Below are positions 1-8,016 of a stretch of 64,000 nt of DNA, piece after piece (position 1 is the stretch's first letter; each line of letters starts with the position of its first letter). The stretch is taken from NCBI GenBank assembly GCA_902778115.1, contig CACYWG010000002.1:62001-126000 (forward strand), given 5' to 3'. The notes beneath the pieces are model-generated. The model was given only the letters and a program-made list of their open reading frames with translations. It searched no databases and was not told the origin of the DNA. The stretch comes from Oscillospiraceae bacterium (GTDB lineage Bacteria; Bacillota; Clostridia; Oscillospirales; Oscillospiraceae). Both the position numbers and the translations under genes were made by a program.

Positions 1-385
1 GCAGGTCGCCGTGCAGCCAGGCGACGAGGATGCAGGCGCCGTTCATCAAAAAGCCGATCAGAACGCCCAGTCCGAAATTCCGCAGCGTATTGCCCCGGAT
101 TCCGCCGCGGCGCGCGGAGCGGAAGATCGGCTTGAGCTCCTTGTCCGCGAGCGCGACATAGATCAGCACCAGCAGCACGATGCCGATAAACGACAGATAC
201 ATCAGCGAGAAGGCCCATCTTCCCGGCATATCGGGAAAGAGGCGATTGAACGGGGCGCACATCAGCTCGCCCAAAAGCTGTCCGAGCAGCATCAGGGCAA
301 AGGCGATCAGCAGCACCCAGACGATAAAATGGCGCTTTTTCTTCTTTTTTCCGGGATTATCTTCCACTTTTACTTCTTCGTTCAT
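1..385 (-). CDS. membrane protein, N-terminal part (possible CPBP family)
   Basis: This gene is cut by the left edge, so only about 128 N-terminal residues are visible. It begins MNEEVKVEDNPGKKKKKRHF, a charged cytoplasmic tail followed by at least three hydrophobic segments (about residues 20-45, 65-85 and 105-125). An AGGAGA ribosome binding site lies 6-9 bases before the ATG. The layout (Lys-rich tail, a helix, then an Arg-rich loop and another helix) resembles N-termini of CPBP-family intramembrane proteases, but the diagnostic EExxxR motif would lie beyond the edge, so this is only a guess. It sits 22 bp downstream of folD on the same strand, so the two are probably cotranscribed. Confidence 0.55.
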   Translation of the reverse strand, partial: MNEEVKVEDNPGKKKKKRHFIVWVLLIAFALMLLGQLLGELMCAPFNRLFPDMPGRWAFSLMYLSFIGIVLLVLIYVALADKELKPIFRSARRGGIRGNTLRNFGLGVLIGFLMNGACILVAWLHGDL

Positions 386-407
386 GTGTTTCTCCTTTTC
401 TCTCTTC

Positions 408-1253
408 TCAGATCGCTCGTTCCGCAGCCTCGACCAGATGCGCCATCAGCACCGACGGGGTGACCGCGCCGATGCCGCCGGGCACCGGGCTCACCGCCGC
501 TGCGGTTTCCTCCGCTTCCTCGGTGCGCACGTCGCCGCAGAGCTTGCCCTCCACGCTGTTGACGCCGACGTCCAGGATCACCTGGCCGGGGCGCGTGTGT
601 TCGGCGCCGATCATTCCCGCGCGGCCGACCGCGACGATCAGGATGTCCGCCTCGCGGCAGACGGCGGGCAGATCGGGCGTGCGGCTGTGGCAAAGGGTGA
701 CGGTAGCGTCGGCGTGCAGCAGCAGCTGCCCCACCGGGCGGCCAATGACGAGACTGCGGCCCACGACGGCGGCGCGCTTGCCCGCGGGGTCGATCCCGTA
801 GTATTTCAGCATCTCCAGGCAGGCTTGCGCCGTGCAGGGTGCAAAGGCGTCCTCCCGCCCGGCAAAGAGCGCGCCGAGCGCCCGGCAGCCCATGCCGTCC
901 AGATCCTTTTCCGGCGCCAGCGCATCGCAGACTTTGGCGCTGTCCATGTGCTTCGGCAGCGGGCGCAGCAGCAGGCAGCCGTGGATCGCAGGATCGGCGT
1001 TCACCTGTTCAATTCTGGCGATCAGCGCCTCCTGGCTGATGTCCGCCGGCAGCGCCATGCTCTGCGCCGCACAGCCGAGCTTTTCGCAGTTGCGCAGGAT
1101 GCTGCGCTCATAGGCCATGTCGCCGGGATCCTCGCCCAGGCGGATCACCGCGAGCCGCGGCGTCACGCCCTTTTCCGCCAGCGCCGCGACGCGCCGCGCC
1201 AGATCCTCCTTGATGGCGTCCGCCACAGGGCGGCCGAGCAGCCGTTGTGCCAT
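408..1253 (-). CDS. folD: FolD-type methylene-THF dehydrogenase/cyclohydrolase, atypical
   Basis: 281 residues, the usual FolD length. FolD is a cytoplasmic enzyme interconverting 5,10-methylene-THF and 10-formyl-THF. Supporting motifs are PLPKH (about residue 98), EKDLDGMG, the nucleotide-binding stretch VVGRSLVIGRPVGQLL and the C-terminal PGGIGAVTPSVLM. The catalytic site is unusual. In canonical enzymes a Tyr is followed four residues later by the catalytic Lys (YxxxK); here the stretch reads AYERSILRNCEK, with Ile at that place. The QLPLP glutamine is also replaced (LLLRPLP). The Asp of DLDG is kept. Similar variants occur in other Clostridia, as far as I recall. The start is fixed by GGAGGAGG 8 bases upstream. 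Dehydrogenase activity is likely; cyclohydrolase activity is uncertain. Confidence 0.88.
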   Translation of the reverse strand: MAQRLLGRPVADAIKEDLARRVAALAEKGVTPRLAVIRLGEDPGDMAYERSILRNCEKLGCAAQSMALPADISQEALIARIEQVNADPAIHGCLLLRPLPKHMDSAKVCDALAPEKDLDGMGCRALGALFAGREDAFAPCTAQACLEMLKYYGIDPAGKRAAVVGRSLVIGRPVGQLLLHADATVTLCHSRTPDLPAVCREADILIVAVGRAGMIGAEHTRPGQVILDVGVNSVEGKLCGDVRTEEAEETAAAVSPVPGGIGAVTPSVLMAHLVEAAERAI

Positions 1254-1295
1254 GATGCATCCTCCTCCGGCCCGCGGGCCGTTTTTGTTTTCCCC

Positions 1296-1324
1296 ACTTT
1301 ACCACGGCACCGCGTGAAAAGCAA
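1296..1324 (-). promoter_or_regulatory. promoter for folD
   Basis: On the minus strand, -35 TTGCTT (1319-1324) and -10 TAAAGT (1296-1301) are separated by 17 bp. The leader then contains the palindrome ggcccgcgggcc (about 1269-1280) just before the folD ribosome binding site. Confidence 0.5.
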
Positions 1325-1348
1325 GGCGGCTTTCACTTTAATTAAATA

Positions 1349-1377
1349 TTTACAAGGATTTGCGGATTTGCTATAAT
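1349..1377 (+). promoter_or_regulatory. promoter for the SPFH gene
   Basis: -35 TTTACA (1349-1354) and a perfect -10 TATAAT (1372-1377) with a 17-bp spacer, about 60 bp before the SPFH start codon. It is divergent from the folD promoter, with the two -35 boxes about 25 bp apart. Confidence 0.75.
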
Positions 1378-1440
1378 TATCGTGGTTTAATAGCATAGTC
1401 AATCCCATCAAACCTGGAAATACGGAAAGGAGATCAAACC

Positions 1441-2745
1441 ATGGGTCTTATTCATGCAGCGCTGGGTGCGGCAAGCGGCGTTCTGGCCGACCAGTGGAAA
1501 GAGTATTTTTATTGTGAAGCCATCCCGGCCGACGTGCTCGTCACCAAGGGCATCAAGCGCAGCGGCGGCCGCTCCTCCAATACCCGGGGCAGCGACAACA
1601 TCATCTCCAACGGCTCCGTCATCGCCGTGGCCGACGGCCAGTGCATGATCATCGTGGAGCAGGGCAAGGTGGTCGATCTCTGCGCGGAGCCCGGCGAATA
1701 CACCTATGACAGCTCCAGCGAGCCCTCCCTCTTCACCGGCAGCCTGAGCCAGAGCATCAAGGAAGTCTTCAAAAACATCGGCAAGCGCTTCACCTTCGGC
1801 GGCGAGCCGGCGATGGATCAGCGCGTGTACTACTTCAACACCCGTGAGCTTGTCGGCAACAAGTACGGCACGCCCTCCCCGGTGCCCTTCCGCGTGGTCG
1901 ACAAGAACATCGGCCTGGACGTGGACATCGCCATCCGCTGCTTCGGCGAATACAGCTACCGCGTTTCCAACCCGATCCTCTTCTACACCAATATCTGCGG
2001 CAACGTGAAGACCGCCTATACCCGCGACCAGATCGACAGCCAGCTCAAGACCGAGCTGCTGACCGCCCTGCAGCCCGCCTTCGCCCGCATCTCCGACATG
2101 GGCATCCGCTACAGCGCCCTGCCCGGCCATACCCAGGAGCTGGCTGACACGCTCAACGACGTGCTGAGCGCCAAGTGGCGCGACCTGCGCGGCATCGAGA
2201 TCGTCTCCTTCGGCGTGTCCTCCGTCAAGGCCAGCGAGGAAGACGAAGCCATGATCAAGGAGCTGCAGCGCAACGCCGCCTTCCGCAACCCCAACATGGC
2301 GGCGGCGCACCTGGTTGGCGCGCAGGCGTCGGCCATGCAGGCGGCGGCCTCCAACGAAGGCGCCGGCGCCCCGATGGCCTTCATGGGCATGAATATGGCC
2401 GGCCAGGCCGGCGGCATCAACGCCCAGAGCCTGTATCAGATGGGCCAGCAACAGCCCGCCGCCCCGACGGCCGACAGCTGGACCTGCCCCACCTGCGGCA
2501 AGGCCGTCAGCGGCAACTTCTGCCCGGACTGCGGCACGAAGAAGCCTGCGGCCGATTTCTGGACCTGCACGAACTGCGGCACCAGGAACAAGGGCAAGTT
2601 CTGCACCGAGTGCGGCGCAAAGAAACCCGCCGGTGTGCCCCAGTACAAGTGCGACAAGTGCGGCTGGGAGCCCGCCGATCCGGCGAATCCGCCCAAGTTC
2701 TGCCCCGAGTGCGGCGATCCCTTCGATACCGGCGATATCGTCTGA
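1441..2745 (+). CDS. SPFH-domain protein with three C-terminal zinc ribbons
   Basis: 434 residues. The N-terminal about 300 residues match the SPFH (stomatin/prohibitin/flotillin-like) family often labelled virion core protein or YdjI: an MGLIHAALGAASGVLADQW opening, an IVEQGKVVDLCAEPGEYTYD segment, and an Ala-rich helix near residues 280-330. The C-terminus holds three Cys4 zinc ribbons at about 349-365 (CPTC..CPDC), 376-392 (CTNC..CTEC) and 404-424 (CDKC..CPEC). There is no signal peptide or clear membrane helix, so it is probably a cytoplasmic, membrane-associated oligomer. GGAGA precedes the ATG. It is followed by a zinc-ribbon membrane protein and a TPM-domain protein, a gene grouping that suggests a membrane-linked function; the biochemical role is unknown. 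Confidence 0.88.
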   Translation: MGLIHAALGAASGVLADQWKEYFYCEAIPADVLVTKGIKRSGGRSSNTRGSDNIISNGSVIAVADGQCMIIVEQGKVVDLCAEPGEYTYDSSSEPSLFTGSLSQSIKEVFKNIGKRFTFGGEPAMDQRVYYFNTRELVGNKYGTPSPVPFRVVDKNIGLDVDIAIRCFGEYSYRVSNPILFYTNICGNVKTAYTRDQIDSQLKTELLTALQPAFARISDMGIRYSALPGHTQELADTLNDVLSAKWRDLRGIEIVSFGVSSVKASEEDEAMIKELQRNAAFRNPNMAAAHLVGAQASAMQAAASNEGAGAPMAFMGMNMAGQAGGINAQSLYQMGQQQPAAPTADSWTCPTCGKAVSGNFCPDCGTKKPAADFWTCTNCGTRNKGKFCTECGAKKPAGVPQYKCDKCGWEPADPANPPKFCPECGDPFDTGDIV

Positions 2746-2834
2746 TAAGCCTCCCTGTTCCAATTTGAGATCCGCATCATTCCAACGGACGACGAGAGGA
2801 TCTCTGCTCAAAAAGCTGCCTGAAGGGCAAACCT

Positions 2835-2975
2835 GTTTTTGCTGCGGCTTTGCCGCAGCAAAAACACCCTGAGGCGAGCTTTGCGAGCCCTCGCGACGAC
2901 CAAATGCGGCTTGTCTCCCGCAAGCCGCATGCGATAAGCGCGAGTCCTCAATTGTAAAACGGCGTTTTGCAATTG
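2835..2975. repeat. hairpin array 1 (three tandem hairpins)
   Basis: The 253-bp gap between the SPFH and zinc-ribbon genes holds three separate inverted repeats: a perfect 14-bp stem with a 3-base loop (2835-2848/2852-2865), a perfect 10-bp stem (2904-2913/2921-2930), and a 12-bp stem with one wobble pair (2949-2960/2964-2975). The last ends just before the ribosome binding site of the next gene. None is followed by a T-run, so they do not look like ordinary intrinsic terminators. Confidence 0.75.
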
Positions 2976-2998
2976 AATTTTGAAAGGAGGCCGGTTAA

Positions 2999-4096
2999 TT
3001 GCCCAGCCAAATCACCAACTACCAGTGCCCGGCCTGTACCGGCCCGCTGCACTTTGTCGGCTCCTCCGGCAGACTCGAATGCGAATACTGCGGCAGCAGC
3101 TATTCCGTGCAGGAGATCGAGGCGCTTTACGCCGACAAGGAGGAGGCCGCCGAGCAGGCCGGCGTCCAGGCCCAGTCTGCCGAAGCGGCGCAGGCCGCCG
3201 AGGAATACAGCTTTCAGCAGGGTGCGGATGGTCTGAAGGTCTACAGCTGCCCGAGCTGCGGCGCGGAGCTTTTCTGCGACGAGACCACCGCCGCCACCAG
3301 CTGCCCCTACTGCGGCAACCCGACGGTCGTCCCCAGCCAGTTCCACGGTCAGCGGAAGCCGGACTTCGTCCTCCCCTTCAAGCTGGACAAGGCGGCCGCC
3401 GTCGCCGCGCTGAAAAACTACTACAAGGGCAAGAAGCTGCTGCCCCGCGCCTTCACCGACCAGAATCACATTGAGGAGATCCGCGGCGTCTATGTCCCCT
3501 TCTGGCTCTTTGACGGCCGCGTTTCGGCGGACATCCGCTATGCCGCCACCCGGGTGCGCAGCTTCACCAGCGGCAAATACCGCATCACCGAGACCGACCA
3601 CTTTGACGTCCGCCGTGCGGGCACGCTGGATTTCCGGCGCATCCCGGCCGACGGCTCCAAAAAGATGCCCGACCCGATGATGGACTCGCTCGAGCCCTTT
3701 GACTACGGCGAGCTCAAGCCCTTTTCCACGGCCTATCTGCCGGGCTTTTTGGCGGATATCTACGACGTGAGCGCCGACGAAGCCGCCGAGCGCGCGGTGC
3801 GCCGGGCCTGCAGCACCTCCATCGCCGAGATGAACGCCACCACCGGCGGCTACGCCAGCTGCACGCCGGTCAGCCAGCGGGTGGAGATGCCGCGCTTTAC
3901 CGCGCATTACGCTCTGCTGCCGGTCTGGATGCTCGCCACGCGCTGGAACGACAAGACCTATCTCTTCGCCATGAACGGCCAGACCGGCAAGCTCATCGGC
4001 GATCTGCCCGTATCCATGGGGCGCTGGTGGGCCTGGTTCTTCGGCATCGCGGGACCGCTGGCCGCCGTGCTGGCCGCGATCCTGTTTCTGATGTGA
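2999..4096 (+). CDS. zinc-ribbon protein with C-terminal membrane anchor
   Basis: 365 residues with a TTG start placed 8 bases after a strong GAAAGGAGG. The N-terminus carries two zinc ribbons: CPAC..CEYC (about residues 10-32) and CPSC..CPYC (about 83-103). The middle (about 120-330) is a mixed domain with FWLFDGRV and YALLPVWMLATRWNDKTYLFAMNGQTGK; the latter resembles the C-terminal segment of zinc-ribbon membrane proteins sometimes mis-annotated as PriA-like helicases. A single hydrophobic helix (about 343-365) ends the protein. It is flanked by the SPFH gene and, 11 bp downstream, the TPM gene. No catalytic motif is visible; an accessory or assembly role for the SPFH/TPM membrane complex is inferred. 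Confidence 0.8.
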   Translation: MPSQITNYQCPACTGPLHFVGSSGRLECEYCGSSYSVQEIEALYADKEEAAEQAGVQAQSAEAAQAAEEYSFQQGADGLKVYSCPSCGAELFCDETTAATSCPYCGNPTVVPSQFHGQRKPDFVLPFKLDKAAAVAALKNYYKGKKLLPRAFTDQNHIEEIRGVYVPFWLFDGRVSADIRYAATRVRSFTSGKYRITETDHFDVRRAGTLDFRRIPADGSKKMPDPMMDSLEPFDYGELKPFSTAYLPGFLADIYDVSADEAAERAVRRACSTSIAEMNATTGGYASCTPVSQRVEMPRFTAHYALLPVWMLATRWNDKTYLFAMNGQTGKLIGDLPVSMGRWWAWFFGIAGPLAAVLAAILFLM

Positions 4097-4107
4097 GGAG
4101 GGCGGCC

Positions 4108-5052
4108 ATGAAGAAAAGATTGTTTTCTCTGCTCCTCGTCCTCCTGCTGCTGACGCTCTGCTTTCCCGCCGCGATGGCCGAAGCGCCCGCGGAAGAAACG
4201 GCGCCGGTCGAAGAGACCGCTGCCGTTGTGGAAACGGCAGCGCCCGAAGAATCTGCCGCACCGGCCTTCCCCTATGTGCTCGATCAGGCAGGCCTGCTGA
4301 GCGACAGTCAGCGCGAAGCCCTGGAGCAGAAGGCGGCTGCGCTGAGCGAGCAGCACCAGTGCAGCCTCTACATTGTCACCGTTAACGACCACACAAGCCT
4401 CAACTACGACGTGTATGAAGCAACCAAAGGTATCTTCACCCACTATGACCTCGGTTGGGGCGCGGAGAAAAACGGCGTGATCCTGCTGCTGAGTTTGAAC
4501 GCGCGCGACTACGCCTTTGCCGGTCACGGCAGCAGCGGCGAGACGATCTGCAGCCGGGAGAGCAGCTGGCTCATTGAAGACATGTTCTTGGATGACTTCC
4601 GGAATAACGATTGGTACGGTGGTTTTGAGGACTTTTTGGACGCCTGCGATACTCAGCTTTCCATTCTTGAAAATGGCGAGGACGTCAATGCCGGCGCCGA
4701 CATCGTCACCGGGCCGGACGGATTGGATTACCACGATTACAACAATCCTTACGAAACGCGCGAACCCAGCATCCTGCCCCGCGTGCTGGCCGTCATCTTC
4801 ATCCCCGTCGCCGTGGCGCTGATCGTGTGCTCGGTGTTCAAGGCACAGATGAAGACCGCCCGGGAGGCCACCCGCGCCGACGAGTATCTGGTGCCGCACA
4901 GCATGAGGCTCCGCACCAAGGAGGACCGCTTCACGCACCGCACCGAGAGCCGCACCCTGATCGAAACCGATTCCGGTCACCGCGCCGGCGGAGGCGGCGG
5001 AAGCAGCTTCCATTCCGGCGGAGGCTTCTCCGGCCGCAGCGGCAAGTTTTAA
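4108..5052 (+). CDS. TPM-domain secreted/membrane protein
   Basis: 314 residues; the ATG follows GAGGAGGGCGG. A signal peptide (MKKRLFSLLLVLLLLTLCFP) is followed by a Glu/Ala/Pro-rich linker. A TPM domain (about residues 55-185; FPYVLDQAGLLSDSQREALE, then LGWGAEKNGVILLLSL) is followed by a transmembrane helix (about 230-250) and a cytoplasmic tail ending in a Gly/Ser-rich GGGGGSSFHSGGGFSGRSG motif typical of YgcG-like proteins. TPM domains occur in photosystem repair phosphatases and in bacterial membrane proteins of unknown function. It is the third gene of the SPFH/zinc-ribbon/TPM operon, ending at a strong terminator. Confidence 0.85.
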   Translation: MKKRLFSLLLVLLLLTLCFPAAMAEAPAEETAPVEETAAVVETAAPEESAAPAFPYVLDQAGLLSDSQREALEQKAAALSEQHQCSLYIVTVNDHTSLNYDVYEATKGIFTHYDLGWGAEKNGVILLLSLNARDYAFAGHGSSGETICSRESSWLIEDMFLDDFRNNDWYGGFEDFLDACDTQLSILENGEDVNAGADIVTGPDGLDYHDYNNPYETREPSILPRVLAVIFIPVAVALIVCSVFKAQMKTAREATRADEYLVPHSMRLRTKEDRFTHRTESRTLIETDSGHRAGGGGGSSFHSGGGFSGRSGKF

Positions 5053-5053
5053 A

Positions 5054-5093
5054 GAAAAAAACAGCGTCTCTTTCTCGGAGACGCTGTTTTTTT
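5054..5093. terminator. bidirectional terminator
   Basis: Perfect 10-bp stem (5061-5070/5078-5087) flanked by an A-run on the left and a T-run on the right, so it can end both the TPM operon and the convergent MBL-fold gene. Confidence 0.9.
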
Positions 5094-5710
5094 CACTTTT
5101 TGCAAGGACATTTGAGTACGACCGTGGCCGATCCCTCGATGGCATCCGGATCAAAGGACACGCCGTCAACCCGCACGATATTTCCGCGCAGCGCCAGGAA
5201 ATCCTCCACCGGGCCGATCACGTCATAGCCGAAGCCCGCGCCGCGGTAGTGCATCGGTACCGTCAGCCGCGCGCCGACGGCTTCCGCCACGCGGTGGGCC
5301 GTTGCCGCATCGATCGTGTAGTGTCCGCCCACGGGGATCAGCAGCAGGTCGATCTTTCCGAGCACCGCGAGCTGCTTCGCGTTCAGCTCATGGCCCAGGT
5401 CGCCCAGATGCGCGACGCGCTTTCCCTCCGCCTCCACGACGTAGATCGTATTCTTCCCGCGCAGCAGGCCGCGCTTGTTGTCGTGGAAGCTGTCGATCGC
5501 CGTCACGCGGAAGGCGGGCTGCTTCCCGCTCAGGCGCACCGCTTCGGCAAAGCCGTGGTCTCGGTGGCCGTGGCTGCACAGCACCGCGTCCGCCGCCAGC
5601 TCCGGCAGCGCCAGCCCCGGCACGGAGCCTGGCGAATAAGGATCAAAGATGACGGAGCCCTCCGCCGTTTCAAGAAGAAAGCAGGAATGTCCGTACCAGG
5701 TCAGTTTCAT
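5093..5710 (-). CDS. MBL-fold metal-dependent hydrolase (UPF0173-like)
   Basis: 205 residues starting MKLTWYGHSCFLLE, the hallmark of UPF0173/UlaG-like metallo-beta-lactamase-fold hydrolases. The metal-binding motif is CSHGHRDH (HxHxDH), followed by AHLGDLGHEL and a late His in TVPMHYRG. The protein is cytoplasmic and its substrate is unknown. Two adjacent in-frame ATGs exist (5713 and 5710). The downstream one has better spacing (8 bases) from AAGGGGG and matches the family N-terminus, so I chose it. It is monocistronic between a bidirectional terminator and its own promoter. Confidence 0.87.
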   Translation of the reverse strand: MKLTWYGHSCFLLETAEGSVIFDPYSPGSVPGLALPELAADAVLCSHGHRDHGFAEAVRLSGKQPAFRVTAIDSFHDNKRGLLRGKNTIYVVEAEGKRVAHLGDLGHELNAKQLAVLGKIDLLLIPVGGHYTIDAATAHRVAEAVGARLTVPMHYRGAGFGYDVIGPVEDFLALRGNIVRVDGVSFDPDAIEGSATVVLKCPCKK

Positions 5711-5732
5711 CATGCACGCCCCCTTTTTCTTC

Positions 5733-5761
5733 AGTATAGCAAAGCGCCTGCGCCGCTGCAA
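5733..5761 (-). promoter_or_regulatory. promoter for the MBL-fold hydrolase gene
   Basis: Minus strand: -35 TTGCAG (5756-5761), 17-bp spacer, -10 TATACT (5733-5738). Its -35 lies 10 bp from the -35 of the divergent carboxypeptidase promoter. Confidence 0.65.
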
Positions 5762-5771
5762 GATTTTTCAG

Positions 5772-5800
5772 TTGACCTGGCATTTTCCGGATGGTATGAT
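5772..5800 (+). promoter_or_regulatory. promoter for the VanY-like gene
   Basis: -35 TTGACC (5772-5777), 17-bp spacer, -10 TATGAT (5795-5800). The start codon lies about 30 bp downstream. Confidence 0.75.
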
Positions 5801-5831
5801 AGAAAAAAGAAATAGAATCAGGAGGCACTCC

Positions 5832-6737
5832 ATGAGTGTGAAACGCTTTTTCCGGGTACTGCTCGGCCTGGCGCTGCTGGCCGGCTTTGTGTACTGTCTG
5901 TACTGCAACTATCAGGTTGCCCCGAAGCTGCTTGAGCCGGAGGGCTGGCTGCCCACGGTAGAGGTCCCCGCGCCGGTCGCTGAAACGCCCGCGCCCACCC
6001 TCCCGGATTTCATCCCCGTGGAATCGGAGAGCAGCGAAGCGGAGCCGACCGCGGAGCCGACGCCGGAGGTGACGCCGGAGCCCGCCGTCGATCCCGACAG
6101 TCCCGAGGGCCGCGCCGCCGCGATGGGTCTGCCCGCGCCGCCGGAGATCGACATTGAGAGCTGGGAGTTCATCCTTGCCAACGACTATAACTCCATCGGC
6201 GAATACGCGCCGCAGGGCCCGGAGATGCTGGAGGGCCAGCCGCTCGACTCGCGTATCATCGAGCCGATGAAGGCCATGGTGGCCGACACCCGCGACCAGG
6301 GGCTGAGCGTCTATCTCTCCTCCGGTTACCGCAGCTACGCCGACCAGCGCTACCTCTACAACCGCAAGGTGGCGCAGTATCCGCCCGACGGCAAGGATTC
6401 CAACGGCCGCTGGATCGTTCTGCCCCCCGGCACGAGCGAGCACCAGACAGGCCTCGCCTGCGATATCACGGACGTCTACCATGAGTTCAAGGACCGCAGC
6501 CTGGAAGAGACGCCCATGTACCAGTACATGAGCCAGCACTGCCAGGACTTCGGCTTCATCGTCCGCTATCCGGCCGACAAGGAGGACGTGACCGGCGTCA
6601 TGTATGAGCCCTGGCACTTCCGCTATGTCGGCGTCGAGGCCGCGACCTATATCATGGAAAACGGCATCTGCCTGGAGGAGTTCGTCAGCCTCTACCGCGA
6701 TATCTACTCCGCGGACAATCCCGCACCGGAGGAATAA
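5832..6737 (+). CDS. D-alanyl-D-alanine carboxypeptidase, M15B/VanY family
   Basis: 301 residues. GGAGG 6 bases before the ATG fixes the start. An N-terminal membrane anchor (about 7-27) is followed by a Pro/Glu/Thr-rich linker (about 45-105) and a VanY zinc peptidase domain (about 140-290). Zinc and catalytic residues are visible: His204 and Asp211 in SEHQTGLACD, and Glu259 and His262 in EPWHFRY; SSGYRSYADQ is also typical. The family trims the terminal D-Ala from peptidoglycan stem peptides on the outer face of the membrane. No van resistance genes are nearby, so cell-wall housekeeping is the likely role. Confidence 0.93.
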   Translation: MSVKRFFRVLLGLALLAGFVYCLYCNYQVAPKLLEPEGWLPTVEVPAPVAETPAPTLPDFIPVESESSEAEPTAEPTPEVTPEPAVDPDSPEGRAAAMGLPAPPEIDIESWEFILANDYNSIGEYAPQGPEMLEGQPLDSRIIEPMKAMVADTRDQGLSVYLSSGYRSYADQRYLYNRKVAQYPPDGKDSNGRWIVLPPGTSEHQTGLACDITDVYHEFKDRSLEETPMYQYMSQHCQDFGFIVRYPADKEDVTGVMYEPWHFRYVGVEAATYIMENGICLEEFVSLYRDIYSADNPAPEE

Positions 6738-6751
6738 TAGTTTTTCATAAC

Positions 6752-6786
6752 AAAAACCCGGGAGGGCATCGCCCTCCCGGGTTTAT
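6752..6786. terminator. bidirectional terminator
   Basis: Perfect 14-bp stem (6754-6767/6771-6784) with a 3-base loop, between the convergent VanY-like and galactokinase-family genes. The A-run and T-run are part of the stem. Confidence 0.85.
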
Positions 6787-6798
6787 TCTTTCGAGATC

Positions 6799-7878
6799 TC
6801 AATTCAGATGCAGCTCACGGCAGCTGCCCGCGCCGAAGACGGCCTCCATGCCGGTCTTATAGCTGTCGAAGTAATCGGCGGGCATCAGCGCCTGCACACA
6901 GCCGGCAAAGCCGCCGCCGTGGACGCGCCAGGCGCCCTTGCCCGCGAGGAGCTTGGCGCTCAGCTCCAGGCCCTGCTGCAGCTTGGTGTCACCGGTAGCG
7001 CTGGTGACGATATTGTTCAGCAGCTCCTCCGAGGAGCGGCCGGACTCGTTCATCAGGCGCATATAGGCCTCGCCGTCGCCCCGCTTGAGAGCGTCGCGCA
7101 TCTTGGGCACGCGCTCGTTTTCGGCAAAGAAGTGCATCGCGCGGCGGATCGGCCGGTCGGCGGCGGAGTAGCCGCGGGCCTTGAACTCCTCGGGATCGAC
7201 GTCGCCGAGCACGCCCTTGTCAAAGAGGTTGGCCACATAGACCATGTCGGCCGGGATGCGGGCGTAGGAGGTGTCCAGTCCCGCGTGGCTGCCGCCGGTA
7301 TCGGTCAGGCACAGGCGCAGGCCCATGCTGCCGAAATCGGCCTCGATCGGCTCGATCTCGTTGGTCTTGAAGTCGACGTATACGGTGTGGCCGAGGGAGC
7401 AGGCGAGCTGATCCATCAATCCGCAGGGCTTGCCGAAGAATTTGTTCTCGGCGCTCTGGGCAACGCGGGCGATGACCACGGGATCGACCTTGCCGTCGTT
7501 GTAAAGCGTATTGAGGATGCGGCCGATCATCACAGAGAAGGCCGCGGAGGAGCTGAGGCCGGAGCCCGCGGGCAGGGTGCTGCGGAGCTCTGCGTCAAAG
7601 CCGCCGACCGTCAGGCCGAGATCGGCAAAGGAGGCGGCCACGCCGCGAACCAGCGATTTGGAGGAGCCGAACTCCGTCGGGCGGACCTCCATCTGGCTGA
7701 GATTGACCTCAAAGGGCTCGAAGCCCTCGGAATGGATGCGGATCACACGCTCGTCGTTCTTTTCGCAGCGGGCGTAGAGGCCCAGGTCGACGCCGGAGGC
7801 CAGGATGCGGCCCAGCTGATGGTCGGTATGGTTGCCGGCCAGCTCGGTGCGGCCGGGAGTGAAGATTTCGGTTTTCAT
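6799..7878 (-). CDS. galK: galactokinase-family (GHMP) kinase
   Basis: 359 residues. GHMP-kinase motifs are clear: motif 1 PGRTELAGNHTDHQLG, motif 2 LPAGSGLSSSAAF (phosphate-binding loop) and motif 3 near the C-terminus, GGFAGCVQAL. The family phosphorylates galactose at C1 in the Leloir pathway. Motif 1 differs from the usual GRxNLIGEHTDY (Asn for Glu, His for Tyr), a form found in a clostridial branch, so specificity could differ (for example another hexose or a uronic acid). The ATG is preceded by GGAAAGGG at rather long spacing. No galT, galE or transporter is adjacent; it is monocistronic with its own promoter and terminator. Confidence 0.85.
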   Translation of the reverse strand: MKTEIFTPGRTELAGNHTDHQLGRILASGVDLGLYARCEKNDERVIRIHSEGFEPFEVNLSQMEVRPTEFGSSKSLVRGVAASFADLGLTVGGFDAELRSTLPAGSGLSSSAAFSVMIGRILNTLYNDGKVDPVVIARVAQSAENKFFGKPCGLMDQLACSLGHTVYVDFKTNEIEPIEADFGSMGLRLCLTDTGGSHAGLDTSYARIPADMVYVANLFDKGVLGDVDPEEFKARGYSAADRPIRRAMHFFAENERVPKMRDALKRGDGEAYMRLMNESGRSSEELLNNIVTSATGDTKLQQGLELSAKLLAGKGAWRVHGGGFAGCVQALMPADYFDSYKTGMEAVFGAGSCRELHLN

Positions 7879-7920
7879 AGAGTGATATTCCCTTTCCTTT
7901 ATCTGTATAACTCGCCATCC

Positions 7921-7949
7921 AGCATATAACAAACGGGAGGCAAAGTCAA
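7921..7949 (-). promoter_or_regulatory. promoter for galK
   Basis: Minus strand: -35 TTGACT (7944-7949), 17-bp spacer, -10 TATGCT (7921-7926). Confidence 0.65.
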
Positions 7950-7973
7950 TTCGAAATGCCGGGAAACGCAAAG

Positions 7974-8008
7974 AAAAGCGGGAAGAGAGGACCTCTCTTC
8001 CCGCTTTT
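7974..8008. terminator. terminator after the DUF4342 gene
   Basis: Long perfect dyad (7974-7990/7992-8008, 17 bp) with A-runs and T-runs at its ends. It lies just after the DUF4342 stop on the minus strand and upstream of galK. Confidence 0.85.
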
Positions 8009-8016
8009 CAGGATGC

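Noticed and set aside
5832..6737. VanY-like gene as part of a vancomycin resistance cluster.
   Set aside because: No vanHAX or vanRS neighbours; the adjacent genes are unrelated.
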